The notes beneath the pieces are model-generated. The model had not been told where the DNA came from, made no database searches, and worked only from the letters and a program-made list of their open reading frames with translations. A DNA stretch of 64,000 bases from Brachionus manjavacas (lineage: Eukaryota; Rotifera; Eurotatoria; Ploima; Brachionidae), in assembly GCA_019054805.1 (NCBI GenBank), contig JAHQIY010000003.1:8990001-9054000 (forward strand), written 5' to 3'. Positions 51,756 through 60,580 of the stretch are shown one piece after another. The translations under genes were made by a program, and so were the position numbers. The stretch's first letter is position 1. Every line of letters starts with the position of its first letter.

Positions 51756-52619
51756 ATGCAAGATATCGACATTAACAAAGTAACTGAACCTTATGAGTAT
51801 TATCTTAAGTTTATTAAAGAGAATTGTCGACCCGACAATCGCCGCTTAAGTGATATTAGGCCATGCAACGTAACAACTAACTGCATAAACACTGTAAATG
51901 GTTCATCTTTGGTAAAACTTGGATCCACAAACGTGACATGCGGGATAAACGCAAGACTCTGTCGACCAAAAGAGGACAGACCAAACAAAGGATATGTTGT
52001 GTGCAATGTAGAAGTTCCAGCTTTGTGTTCGTCAAAAAATTTCAAGTCAAGCACTCAATCTAGCAGCTTCTGTCAATCCAGTGTGTCATCGTCATCCATT
52101 GAACAAACTCAGGCCATGCTTAGTCAACTCATGCAAGATATTATAACCGAATCCAAGTGCATAAATGAAGAGGAGCTGTGTATCAAGGAAGGAAAATTAG
52201 CTTGGGTGCTTTTTATTGATTTAATCTGCTTGAACAATGATGGAAATGTTCAAGATGCATGCTGTGTAGCGATGATCAGTGCTTTAAAAAATTTGAAATT
52301 ATACCAAATTGATTTTAATGAAGAAGAAGATAAGCCTATAGTTAAATATCCCTTGGAGTATAGGGACCTTGTTTTGCACAGTGAGCCTGTGTTAACCACT
52401 CTGTTTGCCATTGAGGATAATATTCTTCTTACTGATCCAAACAAGCAAGAAGAAGACTTTATGAAAACTTTTGTGTTAGTTTGTTCAGTTGATTCGCAAA
52501 AAATTTGCTTGGTTCGAAAGCTAGGAGGTTTTTGTCTCAAAATCGAGCAGCTTAATATGTGCATCGACAGAGCGCTAGATAATGGAAAATTTATTAGAGA
52601 AAATATTTATAAAAAATAA
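51756..52619 (+). CDS. EXOSC8: Exosome complex component RRP43 (EXOSC8)
   Basis: A non-catalytic RNase PH-like subunit of the six-member exosome ring, paired with RRP46. It supports 3'-5' RNA processing and decay in nucleus and cytoplasm. Single exon, 287 residues (human 276). Family marks: EPYEYYLKFIKENCRPDNRR at the N-terminus, GSSLVKLGSTNVTCGI, KGYVVCNVEVPALCSS, the central EEELCIKEGKLAWVLFIDLI and LDAC-like QDACCVAMISALKNL. A Ser-rich insert at about residues 88-110 replaces a shorter linker in human. The start is the first ATG, preceded by a purely AT-rich leader. The stop codon TAA sits inside an AATAAA (52615-52620), so the 3' UTR may be extremely short or another signal is used. Confidence 0.95.
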   Translation: MQDIDINKVTEPYEYYLKFIKENCRPDNRRLSDIRPCNVTTNCINTVNGSSLVKLGSTNVTCGINARLCRPKEDRPNKGYVVCNVEVPALCSSKNFKSSTQSSSFCQSSVSSSSIEQTQAMLSQLMQDIITESKCINEEELCIKEGKLAWVLFIDLICLNNDGNVQDACCVAMISALKNLKLYQIDFNEEEDKPIVKYPLEYRDLVLHSEPVLTTLFAIEDNILLTDPNKQEEDFMKTFVLVCSVDSQKICLVRKLGGFCLKIEQLNMCIDRALDNGKFIRENIYKK

Positions 52620-52899
52620 ATTTTATTCAAAAAGTTGTCCGATTTTTTTCGAATTCTTTTAAAAAAACTTCATTGCATGATTTTCTTTAACTTGCCCAAA
52701 ATATTGGTAGAAAAAAAATAAAAAATTCAAGATAGTTAATAGCGAAATTTATTTTTAGTCAAATAAGAATTGAATTTTTTGAATGATTTTTCTGAAAATG
52801 AATTAAGACACGGAAAAGAATAATCAATTAAAGATTTGATTAAAAATTTCTAAATGTTTCCTAGTTTGATTTCGTCAACATTTTTGTTTGAGAATATTT

Positions 52900-53850
52900 T
52901 TATTTAGTTTATCTTAATCCGAAACTTTCTCTATATTCTTCCATCAGTCTGACAACTAAAGGAAAAGAATGACTCATTCCTGCACTAACATATGACTCAA
53001 CTCAGAATGTCGATTAGAGACTGTTAGTAGTTAAAGATTATTTTAGACCTCTTGATGCTAATGCTGATGGATTATCTTATTTTAGTTTTCTAAAGTTAAA
53101 AATTCGAATTCCTTATATCTAAGATATGCTAGCTTTTAACTTCAATTAGGATATCACATTTTGAATAAAATATAATGTTTAACATTTTATGCGGAAAGAA
53201 AGACTTTTCAAAAATTCCAAAAGAAAACTGAAAACTTTTTTCAAAATAAAATAAAATAAAAACAGAATTTTTTCGTAAATTTTCTTCTCATTCCAATTAA
53301 AATGTAAATTGTTAGTTCTAAAGTTTGCAAGCCTTCAAAAAAACGCATTCAATTATCAAATTTGTGATAAATAGTTTTAAGGAACATTAATAAATCTGAG
53401 TACAACTTGCTCTGACTTAAATGTTTTATAAAAAAATGTGTGTTTCAAATATATTTGTCTTACAGATTCCAGCTTAAGAGCTTCTAAAACAGGTGAAAAT
53501 CTAGCAAATTTCCTTATTCCAAGAAATTTTTTTTAATAACATATTCAGTCTAATATCAAATTCTTCTAATTTTCTTTCCGAAATTTATATCAAATCTAGA
53601 AGATATCTACAAATAGACCGGCAAAATTTTTTTTCAAAAAGTACACTAAATCAGGACTAGCCTTCTTTTGCTTGCATCCCAGTTAAGAGTAGAAACTTTT
53701 TTCAACATTTTCCATTTTTGCTCAACAAAATTACTAACATAAGCACTATCATCAATCGTATGGTCTAAATATTCTATTTTTTCTGCATACGTCACCTTAA
53801 ACTTATCCATGGTTGAATTTTAAATTGAAGTTAAATTGAAGTTGGCATTG
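52900..53850 (-). mobile_element. Decayed LINE 3' half
   Basis: Minus strand: TYAEKIEYLDHTIDDSAYVS, NFVEQKWKMLKKVSTLNWDA near 53650-53790, and the tail SYVSAGMSHSFPLVVRLMEE near 52920-53000. The latter closely matches the C-terminus of the LINE at 1800-3835 (VNSVPLVVRLVSEYK), so both are one family. Many stops. Confidence 0.65.
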
Positions 53851-53949
53851 AAGTTAAAGTAATAGTTATGGTTAGCTATGTTTTTAGTTTTATTTTTATG
53901 TTTTGTATCAGAACAATTCATTTTGCTAAACAAAAGTGTTTCAAAGATA

Positions 53950-55306
53950 GGGGAAAATAATTTAGATACTGATTTCCTGTCTAGGAGGCAGCAGTGGGTT
54001 GTGATGGGTCAGCACACAGCCGATTGGATCGATGTTTCGAGTGGTGTCCCCCAAGGCAACGTCCTCGGTCCGCTCCTGTTCGTCATCTTCATCAACGATA
54101 TGCCCGCGGCAGTCAGCCATCTAGTCAAACTATTCGTCGACGACAGCAAACTGATCGCAACGATACGCAGTACCAACGACCTAACCACACTGCAACTCGA
54201 CTATATATCCGAGTGGTCGAATACTTGGCGAATGCCCTTCAATGTGAGCAAATGTAAGGCGATGGATTTCAGTAAGTCTGGCAAGATCAACCACGCACTG
54301 CCTGAACTACATGTGGGTGAAGATGATTCCAGGAGCACGCTCGCCCTCGTCGACACGGAAAAGGGTCTGGGAGTCACATTCGCACGTAACTTGAAATTTT
54401 CTAACCACATTAAAAATCAGGTAAACAGAGCAACAGGAATACTCGGCCAGTTGAAGAGATCTTTCAGGTTCTGGACCTTAGATACGTGCAGGACCCTCTA
54501 CTGTGCCTATGTTAGACCCCACCTGGAATACGCCGCTGTTGTCTGGTCCCCCCTATCAAGAAAGACGCCAAGATGCTGGAGCAGGTGCAGAGGAGGGCCA
54601 CCAAACTGGTGCCCCGTTGCAAGAACTGGCGCTACCAAGATCGCCTTGCCGTCCTAGGTCTAACTTCCCTCCACGAGCGCCGGGTACGTGGAGACCTGAT
54701 CCAGATGTTAAAGCTCGCCAAAGGCATCAACGAAGTGGAATGGGTGAACCCTCCGGTTCCAGCAAACTCACTCTCCCTCACCGGACCAGCCAGAGGTATC
54801 AGAGGTCATGCGAGAAGACTGTCCGGCCAGGCCTCCACCAAGTGTCTACAAAGAGCCAATACATTCACGAACAGAGTGGTTAATGAATGGAATGCCCTGC
54901 CTGACTCCATCGTCAACGCCACCTCTGTAAACCAGTTCAAGAACCGATACGACGCCTTCCGGTCTTGTACCCAAACTACCGCTCCATAGACACTACAAAC
55001 AACAATTTTTTATTATTCGTTCTTCGATATCGAACACTAATATCACAAGCCTTTGATATTTACTTTTTAACACTATATATCAATTGTATACTAAATATAA
55101 TTCTTTCTTCTCTTATTAGAATATATTTCCAGTTTTTTATTCTTGTAAAAATTAATTAACTTTTTTGACCATAAAATTTTTTATTTTATATTTCTATCAG
55201 TGTTTTATCTCATTATGTGCAACGAGCTACCATAGGCGACCTCTCATATAGGCCGCCTCCGCAAGCTAGTCTTGCTGTAGCTTTTTTATAATAATAATAA
55301 TAATAT
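53950..55306 (+). mobile_element. GC-rich, young 5'-truncated LINE
   Basis: The sequence turns abruptly GC-rich at about 53985. Frame 1 (to 54560): TDFLSRRQQWVVMGQHTADW, SSGVPQGNVLGPLLFVIFIN, LFVDDSKLIATIR (catalytic [F/L]xDD with Val for Ala), YVRPHLEYAAVVWSP. Frame 2 (from about 54555 to 54989): KKDAKMLEQVQRRATKLVP, LGLTSLHERRVRGDLIQML, FTNRVVNEWNALPDSIVNA. The shift is explained by one missing base in the C-run 54548-54553. The 3' UTR has ACCATAGGCGACCTCTCATA and ends (TAA)n at 55290-55306. Jockey/CR1-like. Confidence 0.88.
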
Positions 55307-55586
55307 TGGGCGATATTTGATTGATTTTTTAAAAAACCCTTTTTTGGAAAAGGCGTGACAAGTGATTTTTTTAAAATTCTCATTGTAACACGTTTGAAAA
55401 CGTGTATTTATCAAAATTTAAACTTTATCTGGTCTGAAAAACCTGAGATTTACTTGTATTTCGGTACCAGTACGTGTACTGGTAAAAACCGAAACCCGTA
55501 ACCGAACAGTTCTTTTTTTCAGATTGAATGAATTGAGCCTCTACTTTAAATGAATATGAAATTTCTAATTCTCACGATAAAAAAAT
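55307..55586. other. Spacer between LINE and tRNA
   Basis: Contains a hairpin ACACGTTTGAAAACGTGT (about 55387-55404) and a near-perfect palindrome TACCAGTACGTGTACTGGTA at 55465-55484. No gene seen. Confidence 0.5.
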
Positions 55587-55659
55587 CGAGTCTGGCAGGA
55601 TTCGAACCTGCAATCTCCTGATTCGTAGTCAGACGCGTTATCCATTGCGCCACAGACCC
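55587..55659 (-). tRNA. tRNA-Arg(ACG)
   Basis: A 73-nt cloverleaf with no intron. The acceptor arm GGGTCTG pairs with CAGACTC (one G-T). The D-arm contains the A box TGGCGCAATGG, and the anticodon stem TCTGA pairs with TCAGG around loop CTACGAA (anticodon ACG, read as ICG after editing). The T arm contains a perfect B box GGTTCGAATCC. The discriminator base is G. A run of seven T (minus strand, 55585-55579) one base after the 3' end is a Pol III terminator. Intact and probably functional. Confidence 0.97.
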
Positions 55660-55973
55660 TCACAATTTAGCGATATTTTATGAAATTATTTAAAGCAAAA
55701 CTTTATTTCAAAGTGATGATTTTAAAATTGGATTTCGATTTTCGATTCTCTAAAGGATGTTCTTAGATGAAAACAAATGAGTACAAAATTAGTCCGTTAG
55801 TTTTGATTGCATTATAACCAAACAAAATTTTTTCATAGAAAAATTTCACTAGTAACATAGCTTAATCATTTTCTTAAGAAATCACTTTTTTAAGCCTTTC
55901 TTTAAATTCATTTGGACTAAATTTTTTATTTGTTTTAAGCTTTGCTTTTAGCCTCAGTTTTGAAATAATTTCA

Positions 55974-56950
55974 ATGGCTCTTACTGAAGAAGACATTACT
56001 AAATTTGCGAACACTTCAATTAAGTCCTGCGAGGATTAATTAAATTGTCACCCAAGATAGTAAATTTTGCAAATAAAGTGCAGCTTGATTATGATATTTG
56101 GGAGACACTTGGCCGAATAGAAGAGAAATTAAACAATTTAACTAATGATATTGAAACTGTTAAAAGCGACGTCACATCACTTAAAACGGATATGGCTTTG
56201 GTAAAAACAGATGTCACATCACTTATTATTATTATTTATTAGTTTAAAGCCCCATAGGCAAAATTACAAAAAATTACATTAAATTCGAGATAAATTAAAA
56301 AAAAAGAAAGAAAATTGCACCAGTGTTACTAAGTAAAAAAGTTTACTCTCAAAAGATCATTTAAAATTTTATAAAAATAAAAGTAATTCAATTTTAGTTC
56401 CATATTGATTTTTATTTGCGAGCACACAAACTTAACCGAGTCAACCAAGCCACGATTTTTATCTAAAAATATATGATCAATTATGACTATTGAAGTCTTT
56501 GTGCTATATTCCATCGGATCAAAGTGTATCTTTTTCTCTAGGTTCTTGAGCTGTTTGCAATATGAGGTATTTTTTTGTTCAAAAGTCGAGTAATCCGAAT
56601 GTAAAAATAGGAGTAACTCCCAACAGATTTTACTATTTTTAAGCTGTTTCATAAAAAATATCTTGTGTTTCATATAAAGTTGTTCTACCGTTTCAAGACG
56701 TAGAGCCTCTAACATCGGTCTGAACCTGGCATATCACTTAAGAATGATGTCGCAATGTTAAAGAATTGTATCACATCAATTAGCCAAGAAATGAAGCTTC
56801 GATTTGATTTGGCTGAACATGTTTCACTGACTCGACTAAAAAATGCAAGTTGCTTGGAGCAAGTTGTCGAACAAGCTGCTTTTCAGCGAAAAGGTGAAAG
56901 ATAATAGAAAAAAGCTAGCACAATATTTGGGAATACCCGTGCCTAGTTAA
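55974..56950 (+). pseudogene. Coiled-coil protein, copy B, interrupted by a LINE
   Basis: A possible start MALTEEDITKFANTSI at 55974 is separated by a frameshift from IVNFANKVQLDYDIWETLGR, IEEKLNNLTNDIETVKSDVT, SLKTDMALVKTDVTSL. The frame is then cut by an antisense LINE (56226-56732) and resumes LKNDVAMLKNCITSISQEMK, LRFDLAEHVSLTRLKNASCL, EQVVEQAAFQRKGE. It ends, in another frame, DNRKKLAQYLGIPVPS and stop. Same family as copy A (49195-49673). The heptad pattern predicts a coiled coil of at least 35 residues. Function unknown. Confidence 0.65.
56226..56732 (-). mobile_element. LINE insertion with 8-bp target duplication
   Basis: The 3' tail (low coordinate) reads on the minus strand GCCTATGGGGCTTTAAACTA then (AATAAT)n. 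The coding part at 56715-56329 is MLEALRLETVEQLYMKHKIF..., the last part of an ORF2. ATCACTTA lies at both 56218-56225 and 56733-56740. The uninterrupted copy A at 49290 shows the empty-site order of the flanks, so the insertion ends are certain. Confidence 0.88.
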
Positions 56951-57162
56951 GCATTTGAAAATTCATTATTTTCCTATTTAACCTAACTAACATTTAAAAT
57001 TTAATCAAATATTTAATCTTAATTAAAAAATTTTACTTTAATTTTCTTTTTATATCTTTTTACAGCTCATTAAAATTAAATAAATAAAAGAAAATTATAA
57101 AGGAAAAAAATTTATTTAAACAGAAAACTAAAGATTAAATTCATTAAATTACAAAAAATTGG
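56951..57162. other. Spacer; UNC119 3' end
   Basis: AT-rich. It holds the minus-strand AATAAA (57111-57116) likely used by UNC119. Confidence 0.5.
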
Positions 57163-57484
57163 TCAATTATTGTAAGCATATTCAGCTTTATTGTGCATTA
57201 TTAATTTGTTATCTACAAAGTAAAACGTGTCCGATTTGGTCTCATAGGGATTTGCTATCATTTCTTCAACTTGAAAAATTTTAGACATTTTTTGTGAATC
57301 AAGAAGCTTACTTTCTAGACTGGACAGCTGAGGCATCTCATAAATGTGCTCAATGCTGTTTCGGCTATCTGGCAAACAAAATCCAAATTTGAAATCAAAA
57401 CTTTTAATGAGCCGGTTTTTAAAATAATGTCGCTCAATCATTAAAAAATTTTGTACCGGTTTCGCACCAACAGTAAACTCTACC
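57163..57484 (-). CDS. UNC119: UNC119 exon 3
   Basis: Residues 136-242. It extends about 40 bases upstream of the internal ATG (MIERHYF), because [15 protein letters not shown] precedes it in the family. Confidence 0.95.
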
Positions 57485-57999
57485 CTTAAAAATTAGAATA
57501 AAAAAATTATTTTTTTACTTTTTTTTTAAATAGATTTTTACGTAGCCCCAATATTTCTTAACTTCAAAAAAGAACGATTGAAGCTGTATTGAATAAAGCG
57601 CGAGTCGTCATCGAGTAAAGAGAGATCAGCTTTTTTGTCACCACCGGCCTTCATAACTTCGAATAAAGTTCTATTATTGTCCATGTCTCGAATTTTAAAA
57701 TGAACAAAATCAATCTCATAAACATTGTCACAAATTTTGCATAAATAATCTTTAAATTAATTTAAACAAAAAAATAAAAATATGAATTTAACAAAGCTAC
57801 TCTGTGTTGGTCCATTAAGCTTCAAAATATCATCAGGTGTGATGGCACTTCCTCTCTTGAGCTTTTCTAAGAGATCCTTTTCTGAAAGTTCTGTTGATTT
57901 AGGGCTAAAATTTTGGTACAAAGAAGACACCAGGCCAGATTTCTTTTTGTTCTGAACCCCGAACCCGTCTCGATCTACCGAAGAAGATTTTTTTGACAT
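57163..57999 (-). CDS. UNC119: UNC119 lipid-binding trafficking chaperone, 3 exons
   Basis: UNC119 has an immunoglobulin-like beta-sandwich that binds the myristoylated N-termini of cargo such as G-protein alpha subunits and ciliary proteins, releasing them on ARL3-GTP. Exons on the minus strand: 57999-57801, 57749-57542, 57484-57163. They join in frame to 242 residues (human 240). Exon 1 holds a polar N-terminus and [14 protein letters not shown]; exon 2 has [20 protein letters not shown], the RDMD motif and LKLRNIGAT; exon 3 has [38 protein letters not shown], and the hallmark end [17 protein letters not shown] with MHNKAEYAY. Introns are 51 and 57 bp. A minus-strand AATAAA at 57111-57116 lies about 50 bp past the stop. 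The start is the first ATG of exon 1. Confidence 0.95.
57542..57749 (-). CDS. UNC119: UNC119 exon 2
   Basis: Residues 67-136 ([19 protein letters not shown], then [18 protein letters not shown]). Acceptor TTTAAAG, donor GTAAAA. It has no ATG at its start, so a plain open-frame search misses it. Confidence 0.93.
57801..57999 (-). CDS. UNC119: UNC119 exon 1
   Basis: Residues 1-66. The donor GTAGCT follows ...GPTQ; without splicing the frame runs into an AT-rich stop region. Ends in phase 1. Confidence 0.9.
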
Positions 58000-59556
58000 T
58001 TTTTTTTCAAAATTTCTAAAACATCAATTTAGATATGCAGAGTTGTAATCAAAGCTGTAAAAAAGTTTAAAATTTTAGAAAGGAATTTATAAAGCGCCAT
58101 TAGTGGTTTCCATAGTAATTAACTTAAATTAATTCTATTCCAATTTGATGAATTTCTAAAACGGACATGAACCTAAGCATTTTTTTCTATTGCGTAACAT
58201 TTCCTTAAGATTTAATTTTTTTCTAAATTTTTTTTTTTACGAAAATCAATAATTTTCGTTTAAATAAAAGAGAATATTTTCAATTTATTATGCTTATTGT
58301 GCTGAAAAAAAATAATTTTGGCTTAAAGATTTCGAATACAATAATTCCAATTTAAATAACCAAATGACAAAAAATTGGTGAAAATCTTTTTTTCCTTTTT
58401 AGTGTTATTAGTGATTTTCCAGCAGCAGAAAAACGATAAAGGAAAATGGTTTTTAAATCCAAATTAACTGAAAATCTTTAAATTAATTTCTGATAAATGT
58501 ATGATAAAAAAATTTAAATTATGATAAAATTTGAGGTTATTATAGGAAATTAATTTGAGAAATGACTTTGAAAAAACCTGCAATAAATTTTTTGTCATGA
58601 TATTCCGTTTCTATTTCATGCTTAATTTTTAAAATTAAATTGAATCGAAATTTTTGAACACTTCTCTTTAAAAGATGCAAAATTTTACTCTACTTGCATT
58701 AAAATTTTTTTTTCTAGTCTGGAATATGATTTCAATGAAAAAAATTTATGTCTCAGAAGGAAATCAGACAATTAATACTATTAATTGTCAACATTTTTTT
58801 TCCAAATTTAAAGAGGGGAGTCTTTTAAAAAATTTTGAATCATCGATTTTTCGCAAAATCTAAAAATTAATTAATTAAAACATTTTGAAATGAGTATGTG
58901 TGCATGAAAAGAGATTAAAATGATAAAAAATAAATTAAATATTTTTTACATTTTTTTAAATACTTAAAAATTTCATTAACAGGAATATTTGTTTCCAACG
59001 ACTAATTTGATCTTTAACTTCAATATTGTTTAAAGTTAAATAGTCTGATCGGATGAGCAATTTTTTTTAATTTCTTTTAATATTTTATTTTTTTTTGATC
59101 ATATAATTTTCTTTAAAGTTTTTTGCGAAAAAATTAGATAAATTAGCAGCAAATTTAATTTTTTAATGAAAAAATAATAAATCTTTTAACCTACTTTCAA
59201 CAATAAAAATCTTTGTGTTTTATCTTGAAATTAATTTTTATATGTTCTTTTTCAAATTCATTCATTTTTTGGCAACCTTAAAATAGCAAATTTTTCCTCA
59301 ATGCGAGATGGATAGACAGCTAATCGAATGGCCAAATTTTCAGGACTCTCAAATTCTCTTGCTAATCACATTCACTATTATCAAATAATATTTAATAATT
59401 TATTTTTTTTAAATGAAAGTTGTCTTTTACTAAAATATCGATCTCTTTAATTCAAACAAAAATTAAAAAAAATTCAAACAAACAGTCAAAACATGTTCAA
59501 AAAATTTTAAACATTGGCAAAATCTAAAACTTCAAAAAAATAAAATTCCAATTTGC
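58000..59556. other. AT-rich spacer between UNC119 and TOMM70
   Basis: Upstream of UNC119 and downstream of TOMM70. It contains repeat copy 58883-59096. A 62-codon plus frame at 58675-58863 has no family likeness and is probably chance. Minus-strand hexamers ATTAAA (59446-59451) and AATAAA (59399-59404) may end TOMM70 transcripts. Confidence 0.5.
58883..59096. repeat. Direct repeat, copy 1 (downstream of TOMM70)
   Basis: Shares GTGTGCATGAAAAGAGATTA, TTTGTTTCCAAC, TTTGATCTTTAACTTCAAT and CGGATGAGCAATTTTTTTT with 61049-61318 in the same orientation. It lacks about 55 bp present in the other copy. Confidence 0.75.
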
Positions 59557-60580
59557 TCAATAAAAACCTTTATTTTGATTTATTTTATTTAGAATATCCA
59601 AATTGGTCGCCGGATTCTGGCTCAGTTGATTAAGAACTTTGAACTGAGTCTTGGCACCTACAAGCATACAACACAAATTAGTCATCGACTCTTCACTTCT
59701 GGTCAACTGAATGGCCTTTTCAAACAGCTCAACTGCTCGTGGCAAATTACCCCTTTGAATTTCAATGGTGGCCAAAGTCTCCAGGGCAAACTCGCACGTC
59801 TGGTCAGTTTCTATTGCCTGGTTCAACATTTTGATCGGCTCGTCGAAGTCATTAGTCCAGGTCATAATGTTCAAGGCTCGTTGGACCATAAGTGCCGCAT
59901 TTTGCGGATCTTTTTCCAAGGAAATCTTGTAATAGTTTTCAGCTTTTTCGTACTGTTCCTGTTCACTGAGAACCTGAGCGTACAAATTGATGGCTTCTGG
60001 CACATCTGAAAATTCTTTTATTAAATTTTCCAGCTTGTTGGTCTCATTTTTGAGCTCTTTGGACTCTTGAACTAAATTTGGTGACTGAATTGCCTGAGCA
60101 TACATTGACAGCTGGGCAAAAAATTGCCTAAATTCAAAAAATGCCTTTTGAATTTTGGCAATTTTGTGATCATTTTTCAACTGTAAGCATCTTTCGAAGT
60201 CTTTGAATGCGTCGTCGAAGCGGCCTTTCATGGCAAATACCTGAGCTCGATTGCAGAAGATGTCCTCGTTGTCTGGATCAATCTGAATTGCTTTTTCGTA
60301 ATTTTCGAAGGCTTCCTTTTCCTCGGCATTTTGCAGGTTCAAAGCGGTCAATTTTATGTATGTGTTTGACTTGAGGCGATTCGATGCTTCCTCGTCTCTG
60401 AGGATGTCTTCGAAATCGCACCGCGCTTCCTTATACTGGCACTTGAGCATGTAAAGTGATCCGCGTAGATTTTTAGCTTCCAGTACAAATTGTTTGGTCT
60501 CGTTGATCTCTTTGGTGCATGTTTCAATGCATCCCGAATAATCCCCACTATTGAATTCGTCTATGGCTAATTTCATCAGA
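59557..60580 (-). CDS. TOMM70: TOMM70 exon 4 (C-terminal TPR domain)
   Basis: Residues 262-602. It starts at the acceptor at 60581-60582. The open frame upstream of it is intron. It ends ...LDILNKINQNKGFY and stop. Confidence 0.94.

Noticed and set aside
54201..54883. Alternative frames over the GC-rich LINE (for example 53994-54257 and 54503-54883)
   Set aside because: GC-rich DNA has few stops; only the two RT frames carry recognisable motifs.
58675..58863. 62-codon open frame between UNC119 and TOMM70
   Set aside because: Starts like a signal peptide but is Phe/Lys/Ile-rich with no family likeness and no splice context; chance is more likely.
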